Part shown: positions 9,503 to 21,632 of the stretch, piece by piece
Layout of the letters: each line of letters begins with the position of its first letter
How positions within the stretch are numbered: position 1 is the stretch's first letter
DNA from: Shewanella schlegeliana
Lineage (GTDB): Bacteria > Pseudomonadota > Gammaproteobacteria > Enterobacterales > Shewanellaceae
NCBI RefSeq assembly: GCF_016765635.1
Contig: NZ_JAESVD010000009.1
Coordinates: forward strand, 1 to 64,000
Length of the DNA: 64,000 bases
Reading direction: 5' to 3'
Translations under genes and position numbers: made by a program
Notes under the pieces: model-generated
Told to the model about the DNA's origin: nothing
The model's database searches: none
Seen by the model: the letters and a program-made list of their open reading frames with translations, nothing else

Positions 9503-10972
9503 TTACGCATTTTTTTCATCTGTTGCCGCACTATCAAAACCTAGATTTGACTCGGCAAGACTACGTGACAACAATCCAATACTACCTGCCCCTTGAGTCA
9601 GCAGTAGGTCACCATCTTGTAAGATCTCTGGCAATACCGTTTCTAACTGCTCGGTGCTGGCAACGAACACAGGCTCAACCTGACCACGCACTCGAATAGA
9701 GCGACATAGAGCACGGCTATCGGCACCTGGAATTGGCGCTTCACCCGCTGCATAAACATCAAGCATCAACAAGCAGTCGACTTGCGATAAGACTTCAACA
9801 AAGTCTTCATACAGATCGCGAGTACGGCTATAACGATGTGGCTGATAAATCATTACTAAGCGGCGCTCTGGCCAACCTAGTCTTGCAGCCTTAATGGTTG
9901 CTGCAACTTCGCTTGGGTGATGGCCATAGTCATCAACCAACTTAATCTCGCCCTTGCTTGTCGCGAACTCACCGATCTGCTGAAAGCGACGGCCGATACC
10001 TTGAAACTCAGCCAGAGCAGCAATAATCGCTTCATCTTCAATGTCATCTTCAGTCGCAACCGCAATCGCAGCCAGCGAATTCAATACGTTGTGCTCACCC
10101 GGCAGGTTAACCGATAACTGCAGATCTTCGAGACCTGCACGTCTAACGGTAAACTCGCAGCTATAGCCTGTCTGCTTGAAATCTAACGCACGAACATCTG
10201 CATCTTCACTAAAGCCGTAAGTCACGATACGACGACCAATACGCGGAATAAGCTCACGCACGATAGGATCATCGATACAAACAACCGCAACACCATAGAA
10301 AGGCAGGTTATGCAGGAAGTCGACAAACGTCGTTTTAAGCTTCTCTAGATCGCCTTCATAAGTGTCCATATGATCGGCTTCGATATTGGTTACTACGCTA
10401 ACCATCGGCTGCAGATGCAAGAAACTCGCATCGCTCTCATCCGCTTCGGCGATAAGATAACGACTGTGACCTAATCTGGCGTTGGTGCCCGCACTATTAA
10501 GCAAGCCACCGATCACAAATGTTGGATCGCGCTCAGCTTGGCCGTAAACACTAGCGATCAAACTGGTCGTGGTCGTTTTACCGTGAGTACCCGCAACGGC
10601 AACACCGTGACGGTAACGCATCAGCTCCGCTAGCATCTCAGCGCGGCGTACCACAGGGATCCTTAGCTCTTTTGCTGCCACTAGCTCTGGGTTATCAGCA
10701 CTAATCGCCGTAGAAACAACGACGACATCGACATCTTTTACCTGACTGGCATCATGGCCAATATAGATAGTCGCGCCAAGTTGAGTTAATCGCTCAGTTA
10801 CCGCGCTCGGTGCGATATCAGAACCACTTAACTTGTAACCTTCATTAACAAGCACTTCCGCTATGCCGCCCATACCTGCACCACCTATTCCAACGAAATA
10901 GATGTGCTTAACCCTGCGCATTTCAGGGATCATGGATCTTAGCTGCGAATACTTCTCTGCTTTGTTACTCAT
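9503..10972 (-). CDS. murC: UDP-N-acetylmuramate--L-alanine ligase
   Basis: MurC adds L-Ala to UDP-MurNAc, the first amino acid of the peptidoglycan stem. The 489-residue protein has the N-terminal Rossmann motif (GIGGAGMGG), the Mur ligase ATP loop GTHGKTTTT (about 129), the central domain, and the C-terminal YQPHRYSRT motif. It follows murG by one base in the operon. No ddl gene follows it. Confidence 0.98.
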   Translation of the reverse strand: MSNKAEKYSQLRSMIPEMRRVKHIYFVGIGGAGMGGIAEVLVNEGYKLSGSDIAPSAVTERLTQLGATIYIGHDASQVKDVDVVVVSTAISADNPELVAAKELRIPVVRRAEMLAELMRYRHGVAVAGTHGKTTTTSLIASVYGQAERDPTFVIGGLLNSAGTNARLGHSRYLIAEADESDASFLHLQPMVSVVTNIEADHMDTYEGDLEKLKTTFVDFLHNLPFYGVAVVCIDDPIVRELIPRIGRRIVTYGFSEDADVRALDFKQTGYSCEFTVRRAGLEDLQLSVNLPGEHNVLNSLAAIAVATEDDIEDEAIIAALAEFQGIGRRFQQIGEFATSKGEIKLVDDYGHHPSEVAATIKAARLGWPERRLVMIYQPHRYSRTRDLYEDFVEVLSQVDCLLMLDVYAAGEAPIPGADSRALCRSIRVRGQVEPVFVASTEQLETVLPEILQDGDLLLTQGAGSIGLLSRSLAESNLGFDSAATDEKNA

Positions 10973-10973
10973 C

Positions 10974-12083
10974 TCAACCCTTTTGTGCTAATCGAATACA
11001 GACGTTTGCGACTCTTTGCGTTGCATCTAAGATCGCGACGTCTCGAGCACGTCGGCCCATATTGCATAATTCTTGTTTATCAGAAGCCAGCATCGACAAT
11101 TTTGTCATCAGCTTGCTAGTATCTACTATCGGCTGTGGCAACAGGAAAGCGGCCCCAGCGTTGACTAAAACTTTGGCATTCTTGGTTTGATGATCATCTA
11201 CCGCATGTGGGTAAGGCACCAATAAGCTCGGTAAGCCTACGGCCGCCAACTCAGATACGGTTAATGCGCCAGAGCGACATACCACCACATCAGCCCAACG
11301 GTAAGCCGCTTCCATATCATCGATAAACTCGGCAACACTGACACTGCCATCTTGGCCAAGTCGCTGGTATTCCGCCTTCACTGATGCGAGGTTATCACGG
11401 CCAACTTGATGCCAAACCGTCATAGAGTGAGTCTTGCTAACCCCCTCTAACACACTCGGCATCACATCGTTAAAAATCTTCGCCCCTAAGCTACCGCCAA
11501 CAACGAGTACCTTTAATGAGTCATCGTCACAGGAGTATTCACGCTGCTCCCCTAAGGCGATCAGCTCTTTACGGATGGGGTTACCAACGGTTTCCGCCTT
11601 AACATCGGTAAAGGTGCCTTCAAAGGCACACAAAACCTCTGATGCAATGCGCGAGAGCAGTTTATTGGTCATGCCTGGGATAGCATTTTGCTCATGTAAC
11701 ACCAGTGGGATACCGCACAGTTTTGCCGCTACACCACCAGGACCACTGGCAAAGCCGCCCATGCCCATCACCACATCGGGTTTAAAGTCTTTGATCACCG
11801 CACGCGCTTGCATCACCGAACGCAGTATCTTAAAAGGCGCCGCCAACTTACGCATTAAGCCATTACCACGCACACCCTTAATATCGATAAAGTTGATATC
11901 AAAGCCATGTTGAGGCACAAGCCTCGCTTCCATTCGCTCAGCCGTGCCTAACCAACGTACTTTCCAGCCTTGCTGGCTTAAATACTTAGCTACTGCTAAC
12001 GCAGGAAACACATGACCGCCGGTACCACCAGCCATGATTAAAATGCGTTTTTCTTCAGCTTGGTTAGTCATCATTTCACTCAT
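10974..12083 (-). CDS. murG: Lipid II synthase MurG (GlcNAc transferase)
   Basis: Membrane-associated GT28 glycosyltransferase that adds GlcNAc to lipid I. Motifs include the glycine-rich loop [14 protein letters not shown], the second loop [11 protein letters not shown], and the donor-site segment [30 protein letters not shown]. The start at 12083 overlaps the ftsW stop by one base (TAATG), suggesting translational coupling. Two further ATGs (codons 4 and 5) are possible starts and would also fit the family N terminus. Confidence 0.97.
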   Translation of the reverse strand: MSEMMTNQAEEKRILIMAGGTGGHVFPALAVAKYLSQQGWKVRWLGTAERMEARLVPQHGFDINFIDIKGVRGNGLMRKLAAPFKILRSVMQARAVIKDFKPDVVMGMGGFASGPGGVAAKLCGIPLVLHEQNAIPGMTNKLLSRIASEVLCAFEGTFTDVKAETVGNPIRKELIALGEQREYSCDDDSLKVLVVGGSLGAKIFNDVMPSVLEGVSKTHSMTVWHQVGRDNLASVKAEYQRLGQDGSVSVAEFIDDMEAAYRWADVVVCRSGALTVSELAAVGLPSLLVPYPHAVDDHQTKNAKVLVNAGAAFLLPQPIVDTSKLMTKLSMLASDKQELCNMGRRARDVAILDATQRVANVCIRLAQKG

Positions 12084-13309
12084 TATTTGCTTGTCCGGCC
12101 TTCGATGGCCTGGATAACACTCAATCTTCTTTCATGGTCAATTCGGATAAGCATCATCGCTGCCGCCGTCATCACCCATAAACTACTACCGCCATAACTG
12201 ATAAATGGCAGGGTTAACCCTTTGGTTGGCAACATACCGATACTGGCACCGACGTTAACCACCGTCTGGAAACAGATCCAGATCCCGATGCCATAGGCTA
12301 AATAGCCTTCAAATGCACGCTCCAGTGCCAAACACATGTTGCCCAGTTTGATAGCCCGTAGTGCCACAAACAGCAACACAGATAACACGGCAATAATGCC
12401 GATAAAACCAAGCTCTTCGCCAATTACCGCGAAGATAAAGTCGGTATGCGCCTCTGGCAGATACTCCAACTTCTGAATACTGTTACCTAGGCCCTGACCA
12501 AACCAATCGCCGCGCCCATAGGCCATCAGTGACTGTGTAAGCTGGTAACCGCTACCAAACGGATCCTGCCATGGGTCAAGAAACGAGGTAACTCGTCGCA
12601 TACGATATGGCTCGAGTAACACCAGAGCTACGAATGCCAAGATCCCCGTAAGAATCAAGGCAAAGAAATCCAGTAATCGTGCTCCAGCTAAAAACAGCAA
12701 ACCAACTGTGCCAACAAACAGCACCACAACCGTCCCTAAGTCAGGCTGCATCAAAATCAAAAACGCATACACGGCAAAAACGGCAATCGGCTTATAGAAA
12801 CCTTTAGCATTTTCCCTGATCTCTTGGTGGCGTCTTACTAAATAACCTGCCATATAGATGGCAAAAGCAAACTTAGCTATCTCGGCCACCTGAATACGGA
12901 TTGGCCCGATAGACAGCCAACGGGTCGCCCCGTTTACCGTAGTACCGACAATCAGTACAGCCACCAGCATGATGCCCACGACCAGCAACAGCAGGGGGCT
13001 AAAATTTTGCCAATGGCGCATCTCAACCTGCAATACCACTGCGGCAATGATTACACAGCCCACAAGGTAGGCGCCATGACGCCAAACAAAATGAAACGGG
13101 TTTCCCGTTAAAGTCTGCGCCTCTGGCATGGAGGCTGACATCACCATAACAAAGCCAAAACAGATCAACGACAATACAGCAAATAACAATGCTCTATCGT
13201 ACAACTGCATCCCTGGCGCAGAGTTATCACTAAACAGATTCGGCAACGACCATTTCAGCCGATTGCCAAACAGGCTTAATTGCTTCTCACTACTCGCCAT
13301 GGAGCGCAT
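12083..13309 (-). CDS. ftsW: SEDS glycosyltransferase FtsW
   Basis: FtsW is the septal SEDS-family peptidoglycan polymerase that works with FtsI. About ten membrane segments are visible, with family motifs such as GATRWLSIGPIRIQ, the QPDLGT segment, the EAHTDFIFAVIGEELG loop (conserved catalytic Asp), and a C-terminal PFISYGGSS. The start is uncertain: ATG at 13309 or 13300, or TTG at 13312; all overlap the 3' end of murD, so translation is probably coupled. Confidence 0.96.
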   Translation of the reverse strand: MRSMASSEKQLSLFGNRLKWSLPNLFSDNSAPGMQLYDRALLFAVLSLICFGFVMVMSASMPEAQTLTGNPFHFVWRHGAYLVGCVIIAAVVLQVEMRHWQNFSPLLLLVVGIMLVAVLIVGTTVNGATRWLSIGPIRIQVAEIAKFAFAIYMAGYLVRRHQEIRENAKGFYKPIAVFAVYAFLILMQPDLGTVVVLFVGTVGLLFLAGARLLDFFALILTGILAFVALVLLEPYRMRRVTSFLDPWQDPFGSGYQLTQSLMAYGRGDWFGQGLGNSIQKLEYLPEAHTDFIFAVIGEELGFIGIIAVLSVLLFVALRAIKLGNMCLALERAFEGYLAYGIGIWICFQTVVNVGASIGMLPTKGLTLPFISYGGSSLWVMTAAAMMLIRIDHERRLSVIQAIEGRTSK

Positions 13310-14609
13310 CAACTAAGCTGCGGAACTCATCTCCACGAGCCATAAAGTTGGGGTACATATCTAAGCTTGAGCAAGCGGGTGACAAAATAACAATATCACC
13401 AGCCGTAGCTAACTCATTGGCCTTTGTCACGGCCTCAGCCAAGGTGGTAACTTTTATCGCCCCAGGTTTTAATGCTGCGATTTTGTCACCGTCTTTACCT
13501 AAAACGATTAGCTGGCTCACCTTCTCTAGCACCGGCTCTAGCGGTTTAAAGTCTGCGCCTTTACCATCGCCGCCAGCGATTAAAATTAATTCGCCTAAGT
13601 GCTCGCTTAAGCCGTCAATGGCCGCAACCGTAGCACCGACGTTCGTCGCCTTAGAGTCATTGACATAAGTCACACCGGCAATATCAGCAACCACTTCGCA
13701 GCGATGAGCAAGGCCTAAAAATGACTTGGCAACCTCTATCTGAAAATCACGCTCAATCCCCGCAGCAGTGGCTAACGCCATCGCAGCGATGATATTGGCA
13801 TGGTTATGGCTACCAACCAGTGAAACATCGCTGACAGGCATTATCTGGCTACTACCTTGCACTATCATGCCGCCAGCAATCCCCCAATCATCAACCTCTG
13901 GAGCATCTAAACCGAAGCTTTGTTGATTGGTTGGGTTGTTCGGTATCGTTAGCGCATCTTCACGATTAAATAGCACCATTTTGCTCTGCTTATAGAGCTT
14001 AAGCTTGGCCTGACGATATGACTCAAGATCGCTATAGCGATCCATATGGTCTTCGCTAATATTCAGACAAGTTGCCGCAACGCACTGCAAGCTATGGGTC
14101 GTTTCTAACTGGAAACTCGATAGCTCTAGGATATATAGATCTTTAGGCTCGAGGAGTAGATCCAGTGCTGGCACACCGATATTGCCACCAACGGCATAGG
14201 AGCAGCCACTGGCTTTAGCCATCTCACCCACTAAGGTGGTGACTGTGGTTTTGCCGTTAGAGCCAGTGATACCGATAACCTTGGCTGATGTTTCGGCCAC
14301 CGCACGAGCAAACAGCTCGACATCACCGATCACCTCAATTCCCATATCAAATGCAACCCTAACCTCTGGGGTTTCGCACGCAATACCTGGGCTAATGATG
14401 ATCTGCTGTGCCTGCACCAAGTAACGACAGTCAAAGCCACCAGTGACTAACTCAACCTGAGGAAACTCTGCTGCCAAGCTATCAGCGCCTGGCGGTTGAG
14501 TTCGACTATCCATGACTAAAGGAACAATCCCTTGCCCACACAGGTAACGCACAACAGACAAACCTGTTGCACCCAAACCTAAAACTATGTGTGAATATTG
14601 CTGCGCCAT
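13290..14609 (-). CDS. murD: UDP-N-acetylmuramoylalanine--D-glutamate ligase
   Basis: MurD adds D-Glu to UDP-MurNAc-L-Ala. The 439-residue protein has the N-terminal Rossmann loop (GLGATGLS), the ATP loop GITGSNGKTT (about 116), the carbamylated-lysine region, and the C-terminal SPACSSLDMYPNFMARGDEF motif. It lies 57 bases after mraY and overlaps ftsW at its 3' end. Confidence 0.97.
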   Translation of the reverse strand: MAQQYSHIVLGLGATGLSVVRYLCGQGIVPLVMDSRTQPPGADSLAAEFPQVELVTGGFDCRYLVQAQQIIISPGIACETPEVRVAFDMGIEVIGDVELFARAVAETSAKVIGITGSNGKTTVTTLVGEMAKASGCSYAVGGNIGVPALDLLLEPKDLYILELSSFQLETTHSLQCVAATCLNISEDHMDRYSDLESYRQAKLKLYKQSKMVLFNREDALTIPNNPTNQQSFGLDAPEVDDWGIAGGMIVQGSSQIMPVSDVSLVGSHNHANIIAAMALATAAGIERDFQIEVAKSFLGLAHRCEVVADIAGVTYVNDSKATNVGATVAAIDGLSEHLGELILIAGGDGKGADFKPLEPVLEKVSQLIVLGKDGDKIAALKPGAIKVTTLAEAVTKANELATAGDIVILSPACSSLDMYPNFMARGDEFRSLVDALHGE

Positions 14610-14666
14610 ATCAGACCTATCTAATCCCGTTATTTAAATTAAAATCTGTAATCTAATTTAAGTCAG

Positions 14667-15749
14667 TTATCTCAATTTCAAGGTTGCTAGTCCAAGTAGA
14701 ACTAGGAACAAAGAGATAATCCAAAAACGAACAATGACTCGTGGCTCCGGCCAGCCCTTCAACTCATAATGATGATGAATAGGTGCCATACGGAAGATGC
14801 GCTGGCCGCGTAACTTGTACGAACCCACCTGCAAGATCACCGACACCGTCTCCATCACAAAGACGCCGCCCATAATCACCAATAAGATCTCTTGACGTAC
14901 TAGTACTGCGATAGCACCTAGTGCCGCGCCTAAAGATAGTGAGCCTACGTCACCCATAAATACTTGTGCTGGGTAGGTGTTAAACCATAAGAAGCCTAAG
15001 CCTGCGCCCACAATCGCCGTACATACAATCACGAGTTCACCCGCTCCCGGCAGATAAGGCAGGTGCAAGTAGTTAGCAAACTGAACGTGACCAGAAAGGT
15101 AGGCAATCAAGGCAAATGCTGCTGCAACCATAACCGTTGGCATAATAGCCAAGCCGTCTAAGCCATCGGTTAAGTTCACCGCATTACTTGAGCCGACAAT
15201 CGTGAAGTAAACCAGTACGATAAAGAATCCGCCAAGCTGTGGCATCACATCTTTAAAGAATGGCACCACTAATTGGGTCTCTCCTGGGCTTTGCGCCGAT
15301 GCGTAAAGGTAAACAGCAATCACCAGAGCAGCCAAAGACTGCAGCAGATACTTCCACTTAGCGATCAGTCCCTTGGTGTCCTTTCTAACAACTTTACGGT
15401 AATCATCGATAAAGCCAATTAGGCCGAAAGTTGCCAAAACGAATAGCACAACCCACACATAGCGGCTACCAAGATCGCCCCAAAGCAATACACTGATAAA
15501 CACACCAGCAAGGATCAGTAACCCCCCCATAGTCGGCGTGCCACGCTTACTGAAATGCGATTCAGGGCCATCGTTACGTACGACCTGACCAATCTGCATC
15601 AGCTGCAAACGTTCGATCATCTTTGGTCCCCACCAAAGACTAAACACCATTGCCGTCATCAAGCCTAAAATGGCTCGAAAGGTCACATATGAAAATACAT
15701 TAAACCCTGTGTAAAATTGGGTTAAATACTCAGCCAGGTAAACCAGCAT
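14667..15749 (-). CDS. mraY: Phospho-MurNAc-pentapeptide transferase
   Basis: Integral membrane enzyme making lipid I from UDP-MurNAc-pentapeptide and undecaprenyl phosphate. It is 360 residues with about ten membrane segments; hallmark motifs are the FIDDYRK aspartate pair, [10 protein letters not shown], and the C-terminal [13 protein letters not shown] histidine motif. The start codon overlaps the murF stop by one base (TAATG). Confidence 0.98.
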   Translation of the reverse strand: MLVYLAEYLTQFYTGFNVFSYVTFRAILGLMTAMVFSLWWGPKMIERLQLMQIGQVVRNDGPESHFSKRGTPTMGGLLILAGVFISVLLWGDLGSRYVWVVLFVLATFGLIGFIDDYRKVVRKDTKGLIAKWKYLLQSLAALVIAVYLYASAQSPGETQLVVPFFKDVMPQLGGFFIVLVYFTIVGSSNAVNLTDGLDGLAIMPTVMVAAAFALIAYLSGHVQFANYLHLPYLPGAGELVIVCTAIVGAGLGFLWFNTYPAQVFMGDVGSLSLGAALGAIAVLVRQEILLVIMGGVFVMETVSVILQVGSYKLRGQRIFRMAPIHHHYELKGWPEPRVIVRFWIISLFLVLLGLATLKLR

Positions 15750-17128
15750 TAAACAAACTCCCCGCGACCATAGGCCGTTGTTAAAGCTTCTACTACACGT
15801 TCCATTCTCGCACTACGAGAACCTTTCACTAACACGGTAATTTCGGCAGGTAATTCGTTAATGTATTGAATTAAGCCTGCAACTAAATCGTCTATATCGT
15901 GGTAATGGTTGGAACCAAAAGCATGACTCGCACCCTCGCTTAGCGTGCCGACACAAAATAGCGCATTAACGCCTTTCGCTTTGGCTAACTCCCCAAGCTC
16001 ACGATGCAAAAGGGCGGCATTGTCGCCTAATTCGCCCAAATCGCCCAGTACTAAACAGCGATTTCCTTTAATTTCTTGAAGCCAGTCAATTGCTGCCCCC
16101 ACCGATGCAGGATTTGCGTTATAGCTATCATCAATCACGGTCACTCGACCAAGAGCGTTTGGTAACATACGCCCCTTGACCGGTTTTAGCTGGCTAAGTC
16201 CTTGGCAAATTTGGGACAAAGACAAACCTAATGCCAGACAGATACTGGTTGCCGCTAGTGCATTTGAAACCTGATGACGCCCAGCTAAAGGCAACGAAAC
16301 CTGCTGCGCCTCGTTATGATGATTAATGGTAAAGCTGTAGCGACCATAGTTGTCACTGCTCAGCTCACTCGCCCAAATATCAAGCTCTCGACTAAACTCA
16401 TTCTCTACGCCAAAGCGCAGCTGCTTGAGATGAGCCGATGCCGCTAACATCACATCGGCAAATGGATCATCGGCATTGATCACCGCAGTACCACCACTTG
16501 CGACATGGTTAAAAATTTCAGATTTCGCCTTGGCAACACCTTGCAGCGAACCAAAACCTTCAAGATGAGCCGAAGCGACGTTATTCACCATGGCCACACA
16601 AGGCTTTACTAGGCTAGAGGTGTAATCAATTTCGCCTGCATGGTTAGCACCAAGCTCGAATACACCAAACTCATCACCTTGTTGTAATCTCAACAGGGTT
16701 AATGGCACCCCTATTTCATTATTAAAGTTGCCCGCGGTATAGAGCACTTGATGCTTTTGCGACAAGATTGTCGCTATCATCTCTTTAACGCTGGTTTTAC
16801 CATTAGAACCCGTTAGTGCCACACAAATGGGCTCAAGTTGTTCACGTACATAGGCGCCAATTTCACCCATAGCGCGCTGACTATTAGCCACGACAATTTG
16901 TGCAGCCTCTATCGGTAACGCCCTTTCCACCAACAATGCATTTGCACCGGCATCGACCGCCGCTTGTGCAAAGTTATGGCCGTCAAAATTCTCACCCTTC
17001 AACGCAACGAAAAGCGTTTTGCTATCTACCGCTCGACTGTCGCTAGAAACATTATCGATTGGCAGATCGTCGCCAATCAGCTGGCCATTTAGGCGCGCCG
17101 CTAACTCGGCTAAAGAAACCCTGATCAT
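15749..17128 (-). CDS. murF: UDP-MurNAc-tripeptide--D-Ala-D-Ala ligase
   Basis: MurF adds D-Ala-D-Ala to complete the pentapeptide. The 459-residue sequence has the Mur ligase ATP loop [10 protein letters not shown] (about 108), the HLEGFGS segment, and the C-terminal [10 protein letters not shown] motif. It overlaps murE by four bases (ATGA). Its substrate D-Ala-D-Ala must come from a ddl gene elsewhere, since none is in this cluster. Confidence 0.97.
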   Translation of the reverse strand: MIRVSLAELAARLNGQLIGDDLPIDNVSSDSRAVDSKTLFVALKGENFDGHNFAQAAVDAGANALLVERALPIEAAQIVVANSQRAMGEIGAYVREQLEPICVALTGSNGKTSVKEMIATILSQKHQVLYTAGNFNNEIGVPLTLLRLQQGDEFGVFELGANHAGEIDYTSSLVKPCVAMVNNVASAHLEGFGSLQGVAKAKSEIFNHVASGGTAVINADDPFADVMLAASAHLKQLRFGVENEFSRELDIWASELSSDNYGRYSFTINHHNEAQQVSLPLAGRHQVSNALAATSICLALGLSLSQICQGLSQLKPVKGRMLPNALGRVTVIDDSYNANPASVGAAIDWLQEIKGNRCLVLGDLGELGDNAALLHRELGELAKAKGVNALFCVGTLSEGASHAFGSNHYHDIDDLVAGLIQYINELPAEITVLVKGSRSARMERVVEALTTAYGRGEFV

Positions 17129-18591
17129 GCATCACCTTCGGCAAGCGCTTTTGCGAATGCCCTTTCATCGTAATTCAATTTTTTACCATTAACTTCTTGG
17201 TAGGTTTCATGGCCCTTGCCTGCAAGCAACACCATATCGCCAGCACTCGCCTGCTCGACAAGCTCTTTAATCGCTAGCTGACGATCTACCTGAGACAAAG
17301 CTACCTCGGGGCGCTGTAATCCAGTAAAAATATCGGCAATAATTGCGTTAGGATCTTCACTTCTGCAGTTATCGCTGGTCACCATGACGCGGTCGGCAAA
17401 CTGTTCGGCACTCGCCGCCATCATTGGGCGCTTACCTTTATCTCTGTCGCCACCACAACCGAACAAACACCAAAGCTGGCCTTTGCAATGAACACGCAGC
17501 GCTTTTAATGCCTGTTCGATAGCATCTGGGGTATGGGCGTAGTCAACCACAAGTGTGACCCCCTGTTTGCTAGTGAAACGCTCCATTCGTCCTGCAACAG
17601 GCTCAAGCTTGGCCGCAAGCGCAACAAGGGTGTGCATGTCTTCACCTAGTAGATAAAGTGCACCGAGTGCGGCAACCAAATTGGAAAGGTTAAAATCACC
17701 GAGTAATGGCGAGTTCAGCTGAGCTTCACCTGTTGGCCACACTAAAGTGCAAGACACGCCGCCATCATGAAAATGACAACCTTTGGTATAAATCGCAGCA
17801 GTAGCGTCACCTTTAACACTAAAACCTAATAACTTGTCAGACGCCAAATCGGCCAACCATTCACGGCCCACAACGTCATCGACATTGATTAAACCACCAC
17901 CTAGATTAACGAACTGGAATAAACGCTTCTTGGCGATACCATAAGCTTCCATCGTATGATGATAATCGAGGTGATCACGGCTTAAGTTAGTAAACACCGC
18001 TACATCAAACGGAACGGCTTCCACTCGACCTTGCACTAGGCCGTGGCTAGAGACTTCCATCGCACAGGTATCTGCACCCCTTTGCTCAAATTCCTGCAAC
18101 TGCTTGATAAGGGTGATGGGATCGGCGGTAGTGTTGCCGCTATCGACAAGTTCACCCCATAGGCCATTGCCTAGGGTACCCATTACCGCGGTTTGCTTAC
18201 CCTGCAGTAACTGCAGCTGAGCAATCAGCTGTGTCACCGAAGTTTTACCATTGGTCCCAGTCACGCCAACAATCTGCGGCCGCGCTTGAGACAGTGGGTA
18301 AGCCTGTGCCGCTAAAGCTGAAATTTGTCGATTAAGCTGGAAAAACAGGATCTGTAATCCACCATCGTTAATCACGGTACCGTGCTTTTCGGGTGAATCT
18401 GTGTGCACAAGCGCTGCTTTCGCGCCGCGCTCCAATGCACCTGCAATAAACTGCCTGCCATCGACTTGATAGCCAGGAATCGCGACGAATAGATCGCCCT
18501 CTCTTACTGCGCGACTATCCAAGGTAATATCCAAGAAATCTTCAGATCCTGAATAGTGAAACCATGGCGCCAACAGATCGCGGATCAGCAT
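17125..18591 (-). CDS. murE: UDP-MurNAc-dipeptide--meso-DAP ligase
   Basis: MurE adds the third residue of the stem peptide. The 488-residue protein has the ATP loop GTNGKTS at 112-118 and conserved segments [10 protein letters not shown] and [10 protein letters not shown]. The diaminopimelate-selectivity motif, usually DNPR, reads DNCR at 407-410 with SEDP following: the Asp, Asn and Arg are kept but Pro is Cys. The fold context still points to meso-DAP. It overlaps ftsI by one base. Confidence 0.96.
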   Translation of the reverse strand: MLIRDLLAPWFHYSGSEDFLDITLDSRAVREGDLFVAIPGYQVDGRQFIAGALERGAKAALVHTDSPEKHGTVINDGGLQILFFQLNRQISALAAQAYPLSQARPQIVGVTGTNGKTSVTQLIAQLQLLQGKQTAVMGTLGNGLWGELVDSGNTTADPITLIKQLQEFEQRGADTCAMEVSSHGLVQGRVEAVPFDVAVFTNLSRDHLDYHHTMEAYGIAKKRLFQFVNLGGGLINVDDVVGREWLADLASDKLLGFSVKGDATAAIYTKGCHFHDGGVSCTLVWPTGEAQLNSPLLGDFNLSNLVAALGALYLLGEDMHTLVALAAKLEPVAGRMERFTSKQGVTLVVDYAHTPDAIEQALKALRVHCKGQLWCLFGCGGDRDKGKRPMMAASAEQFADRVMVTSDNCRSEDPNAIIADIFTGLQRPEVALSQVDRQLAIKELVEQASAGDMVLLAGKGHETYQEVNGKKLNYDERAFAKALAEGDA

Positions 18592-20327
18592 TATTCTACA
18601 CTCCTAGAATGTGCCGCTAAACGCACCTTCTCTCGATTTGAAATCGGTTCTACATTGAGCATCTGCAATGCACCAGACATTACAGAGGCGAATACTGGTG
18701 CCGCCACATCACCACCATAATAGCGATCGCCTTTAGGCTCATTCACTACCACAGCAATGGCTAACTTTGGATTATGTACTGGCGCAACGCCGGCAAATAA
18801 CGCAACGTAATCTTCACCATAGCCACCCGCAACGGCTTTACGTGCTGTACCTGTCTTACCCGCTACGGGATAACCTTCGATATGCGCCTTGCGTGCGGTG
18901 CCACCTTTCTCGGTAACGCCCACCAGCATCTCCATCACGCCTTGCGCCACTTCAGGTGAGAGCACCTGGGTGCCTTGCGGTTCTTGCTTAAGCTTTAAAA
19001 TTGAAACCGGGTAGAGTACGCCCTTGTTTCCTAAAATTGAGTACATTCTGGCAAGCTGCAGTGGCGTGGCCATCAAGCCATAACCAAATGATAAGGTAGC
19101 ACGCTCAAACTCAGACCAGCGACGTCGGTCATGGATAAGCCCCGCGCTTTCACCTTCTAAGTTGATGCCAGAATAGTTACCTAACCCCATAGTCTGGTAG
19201 GCACCTAATAGCTCTTGCACTGGCATAGATAGTGCGATCTTGGTCATACCGACGTTACTGGAGTGCACCAAGATACCGCTAAGGGACAGATCGCCATAGT
19301 TGCGACCATCACGGACAATTTTACCACCGATACGCATACGACCAGGGTTGGTCTTAATAATCTGATCCGCTTTAATGGTGCCAGCTTCAAGTGCGGCAGC
19401 CACCACAAACGGCTTAATGGTTGAGCCGGGTTCGTAAGAGTCGGTTAACGCACGATTTCGCATGCGGTAGCTCTGCAGACCTTCACGAGAATTAGGGTTA
19501 TAGGAGGGCGTATTTGCCATCGCTAACACTTCGCCCGTGTGCACATCTAACACCACAATCGAACCGGACGTTGCTTGGTTGATCTCAGTGGCCTTCTTCA
19601 GTTCACGATAGGCAAGCTGCTGAATACGTTGATCAATACTCAACACTAAATCATTCGGGCTTTCGCCCTCTTGCACCATATCTAGACGTTCAACCACATG
19701 ACCGTCTCGAGATTTACGCACTTTCTGCTTAGTTGGCGTTCCGGTGAGCCAATCGTTATAGGTGTTTTCTATCCCTTCGATGCCTTTGTCATCGATATTG
19801 GTAATACCGACTAACTGCGCCGAGATCTCACCGGTTGGGTAGTAACGACGAGACTCGGATTTAAGGTAGACACCGGGCAGCTTTAGTTGCTTGATATAGT
19901 CGGCAACAGCCGGGGTCACTTGACGCTTAAGGTAGGTAAAACGCTTACGCGGATTAGACTGAACACGCTCGAGGATCTCATCTTTTGGCTCGTGCAAAAC
20001 ATCTGCCAGCGCTTGCCAGCGACGCATATCGGCAAAACCATTTTTATCATGCACCACTTTAGGGTCGGCGTAGACAGCCTTTACTGGTACGCTAACCGCC
20101 AGCATCTCGCCATTGCGGTCGGTAATAAGTCCCCGCTGCACTTCACGACTGGTGGTACGCAGGGTACGCATATCGCTTTCGTGACGGAGTTTTTCAGGCT
20201 CTATGATCTGAATATAAGCCGCGCGCCCCACCAAGCTGGTAAACATCAGGCAGACAAAAGCCACAACGACGTATAGACGCCATTGGATCAACTGTGGTTT
20301 TTGTTTACGCTTCGCCTGTTTACTCAT
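18591..20327 (-). CDS. ftsI: Septal transpeptidase FtsI (PBP3)
   Basis: Class B penicillin-binding protein that crosslinks septal peptidoglycan. The 578-residue protein has a short cytoplasmic tail, a membrane anchor (about 17-38), the PBP dimerisation domain, and the transpeptidase domain with active-site STIK (S302, K305), SSN at 355-357 and KTGT at 490-493. It overlaps ftsL by four bases and partners FtsW encoded downstream. Confidence 0.98.
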   Translation of the reverse strand: MSKQAKRKQKPQLIQWRLYVVVAFVCLMFTSLVGRAAYIQIIEPEKLRHESDMRTLRTTSREVQRGLITDRNGEMLAVSVPVKAVYADPKVVHDKNGFADMRRWQALADVLHEPKDEILERVQSNPRKRFTYLKRQVTPAVADYIKQLKLPGVYLKSESRRYYPTGEISAQLVGITNIDDKGIEGIENTYNDWLTGTPTKQKVRKSRDGHVVERLDMVQEGESPNDLVLSIDQRIQQLAYRELKKATEINQATSGSIVVLDVHTGEVLAMANTPSYNPNSREGLQSYRMRNRALTDSYEPGSTIKPFVVAAALEAGTIKADQIIKTNPGRMRIGGKIVRDGRNYGDLSLSGILVHSSNVGMTKIALSMPVQELLGAYQTMGLGNYSGINLEGESAGLIHDRRRWSEFERATLSFGYGLMATPLQLARMYSILGNKGVLYPVSILKLKQEPQGTQVLSPEVAQGVMEMLVGVTEKGGTARKAHIEGYPVAGKTGTARKAVAGGYGEDYVALFAGVAPVHNPKLAIAVVVNEPKGDRYYGGDVAAPVFASVMSGALQMLNVEPISNREKVRLAAHSRSVE

Positions 20328-20638
20328 GGTATTCTTACCACAACCTCATCTTTTGGTAATGGACGATTCATGTTGAGCTCTTTAGTCGCTATCCGGGTTA
20401 TCCGGCTATGCTCTGAACGAGACTGCTCCTCTAAAAGCAAGTTACGCCACTCAATATCTAGCCTGTCCCGCTCTTGTAATAACTGCTCCCATTGACTGGT
20501 GTACCTTCTGCCTTCATAGCTGGTATACACCACCGCAATCGCATTCATCATGACCAGCAGTGCTAGCATCATGATCCATTTGTGATGCCACAGATCGAGC
20601 AGCACAATGCGGGTTAAATTCAATTGAGCTTTACTCAC
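20324..20638 (-). CDS. ftsL: Cell division protein FtsL
   Basis: Small bitopic protein of the FtsQLB complex. It is 104 residues with one membrane segment (about 20-37) and a periplasmic coiled coil ending in LNMNRPLPKDEVVVRI, typical of gammaproteobacterial FtsL. Recognition rests on size, topology and position between rsmH and ftsI. Confidence 0.93.
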   Translation of the reverse strand: MSKAQLNLTRIVLLDLWHHKWIMMLALLVMMNAIAVVYTSYEGRRYTSQWEQLLQERDRLDIEWRNLLLEEQSRSEHSRITRIATKELNMNRPLPKDEVVVRIP

Positions 20639-20655
20639 CTAAGCCTCTTAATCGC

Positions 20656-21603
20656 TTACGCTTCGTATGGCAAACGCTCGCCGATACGCAGCACTGAGCT
20701 GCGCGCTCTTGCATTACGCTCAACCTCTTCTGCCGATGGCTTTATCGCCTTACCCACAGCCTTCAGTTTGCGAGATTTGTTAATTTCAGCTTCAGTAATT
20801 GGCAAACCATGAGGCACGCTCTCACCTTGACTATTTCGGCGAATAAATCGCTTCACCATACGATCTTCAAGTGAATGGAAGCTGATCACAGACAAACGCC
20901 CTTCTGGCGCTAATACCGTCAATGCACCTTCTAGGGCTTGGTCGATCTGCTCTAACTCACTGTTGATATAAATACGGATCGCCTGGAATACACGAGTCGC
21001 AGGATGCTTATTACGCTCCTTGCTCTTAGTGATCCGAGCGATTAAGTCTGCCAGCTCTTTGGTGCGCAGAAATGGAGTCTTATCACGATCGGCTGCGATA
21101 CAACGAGCAATATGACGAGCATTTTTCTCCTCGCCATAGGTCTTAAATACCCATGCCATATCTTCAATTTCTGCGCGAGCAAGCCACTGTGCAGCGGTCT
21201 CACCTTGAGAGTTGTCCATACGCATATCCAGTGGACCATCACGCAAGAAACTAAAACCACGCTCGGCATCGTCTAACTGCGGCGATGACACGCCAAAATC
21301 AAGCAGTACACCATCGATTTGGCCTTTCAAGCCTAAATCTTCAACATACTCAGCTAACTGGCCGAAACCACCATGAACGATCTGAAAGCGACTATCGTCT
21401 TTAAACTGCTCTGCCGCGGCAATAGCCTGCGGATCGCGATCGATAGCAATCAGCCTTCCATTCGGTCCAAGCTCTTCAAGAACTTTTCGAGAATGACCAC
21501 CGCGACCGAATGTACCATCGATATAGATACCATCGGGTCTTATGTTTAAGCCTGCAACGGTTTCCGTTAACAGCACTGATAGGTGTTCAAATTCTTGTGT
21601 CAT
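20656..21603 (-). CDS. rsmH: 16S rRNA m4C1402 methyltransferase
   Basis: RsmH (MraW) methylates N4 of C1402 in 16S rRNA using S-adenosylmethionine. The 315-residue protein shows [10 protein letters not shown], the SAM loop [21 protein letters not shown], and the conserved [13 protein letters not shown]. It is the second gene of the cluster, 29 bases after mraZ. Confidence 0.97.
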   Translation of the reverse strand: MTQEFEHLSVLLTETVAGLNIRPDGIYIDGTFGRGGHSRKVLEELGPNGRLIAIDRDPQAIAAAEQFKDDSRFQIVHGGFGQLAEYVEDLGLKGQIDGVLLDFGVSSPQLDDAERGFSFLRDGPLDMRMDNSQGETAAQWLARAEIEDMAWVFKTYGEEKNARHIARCIAADRDKTPFLRTKELADLIARITKSKERNKHPATRVFQAIRIYINSELEQIDQALEGALTVLAPEGRLSVISFHSLEDRMVKRFIRRNSQGESVPHGLPITEAEINKSRKLKAVGKAIKPSAEEVERNARARSSVLRIGERLPYEA

Positions 21604-21632
21604 GGTTTTCTTCTACTTTTAAGTATCACTCG

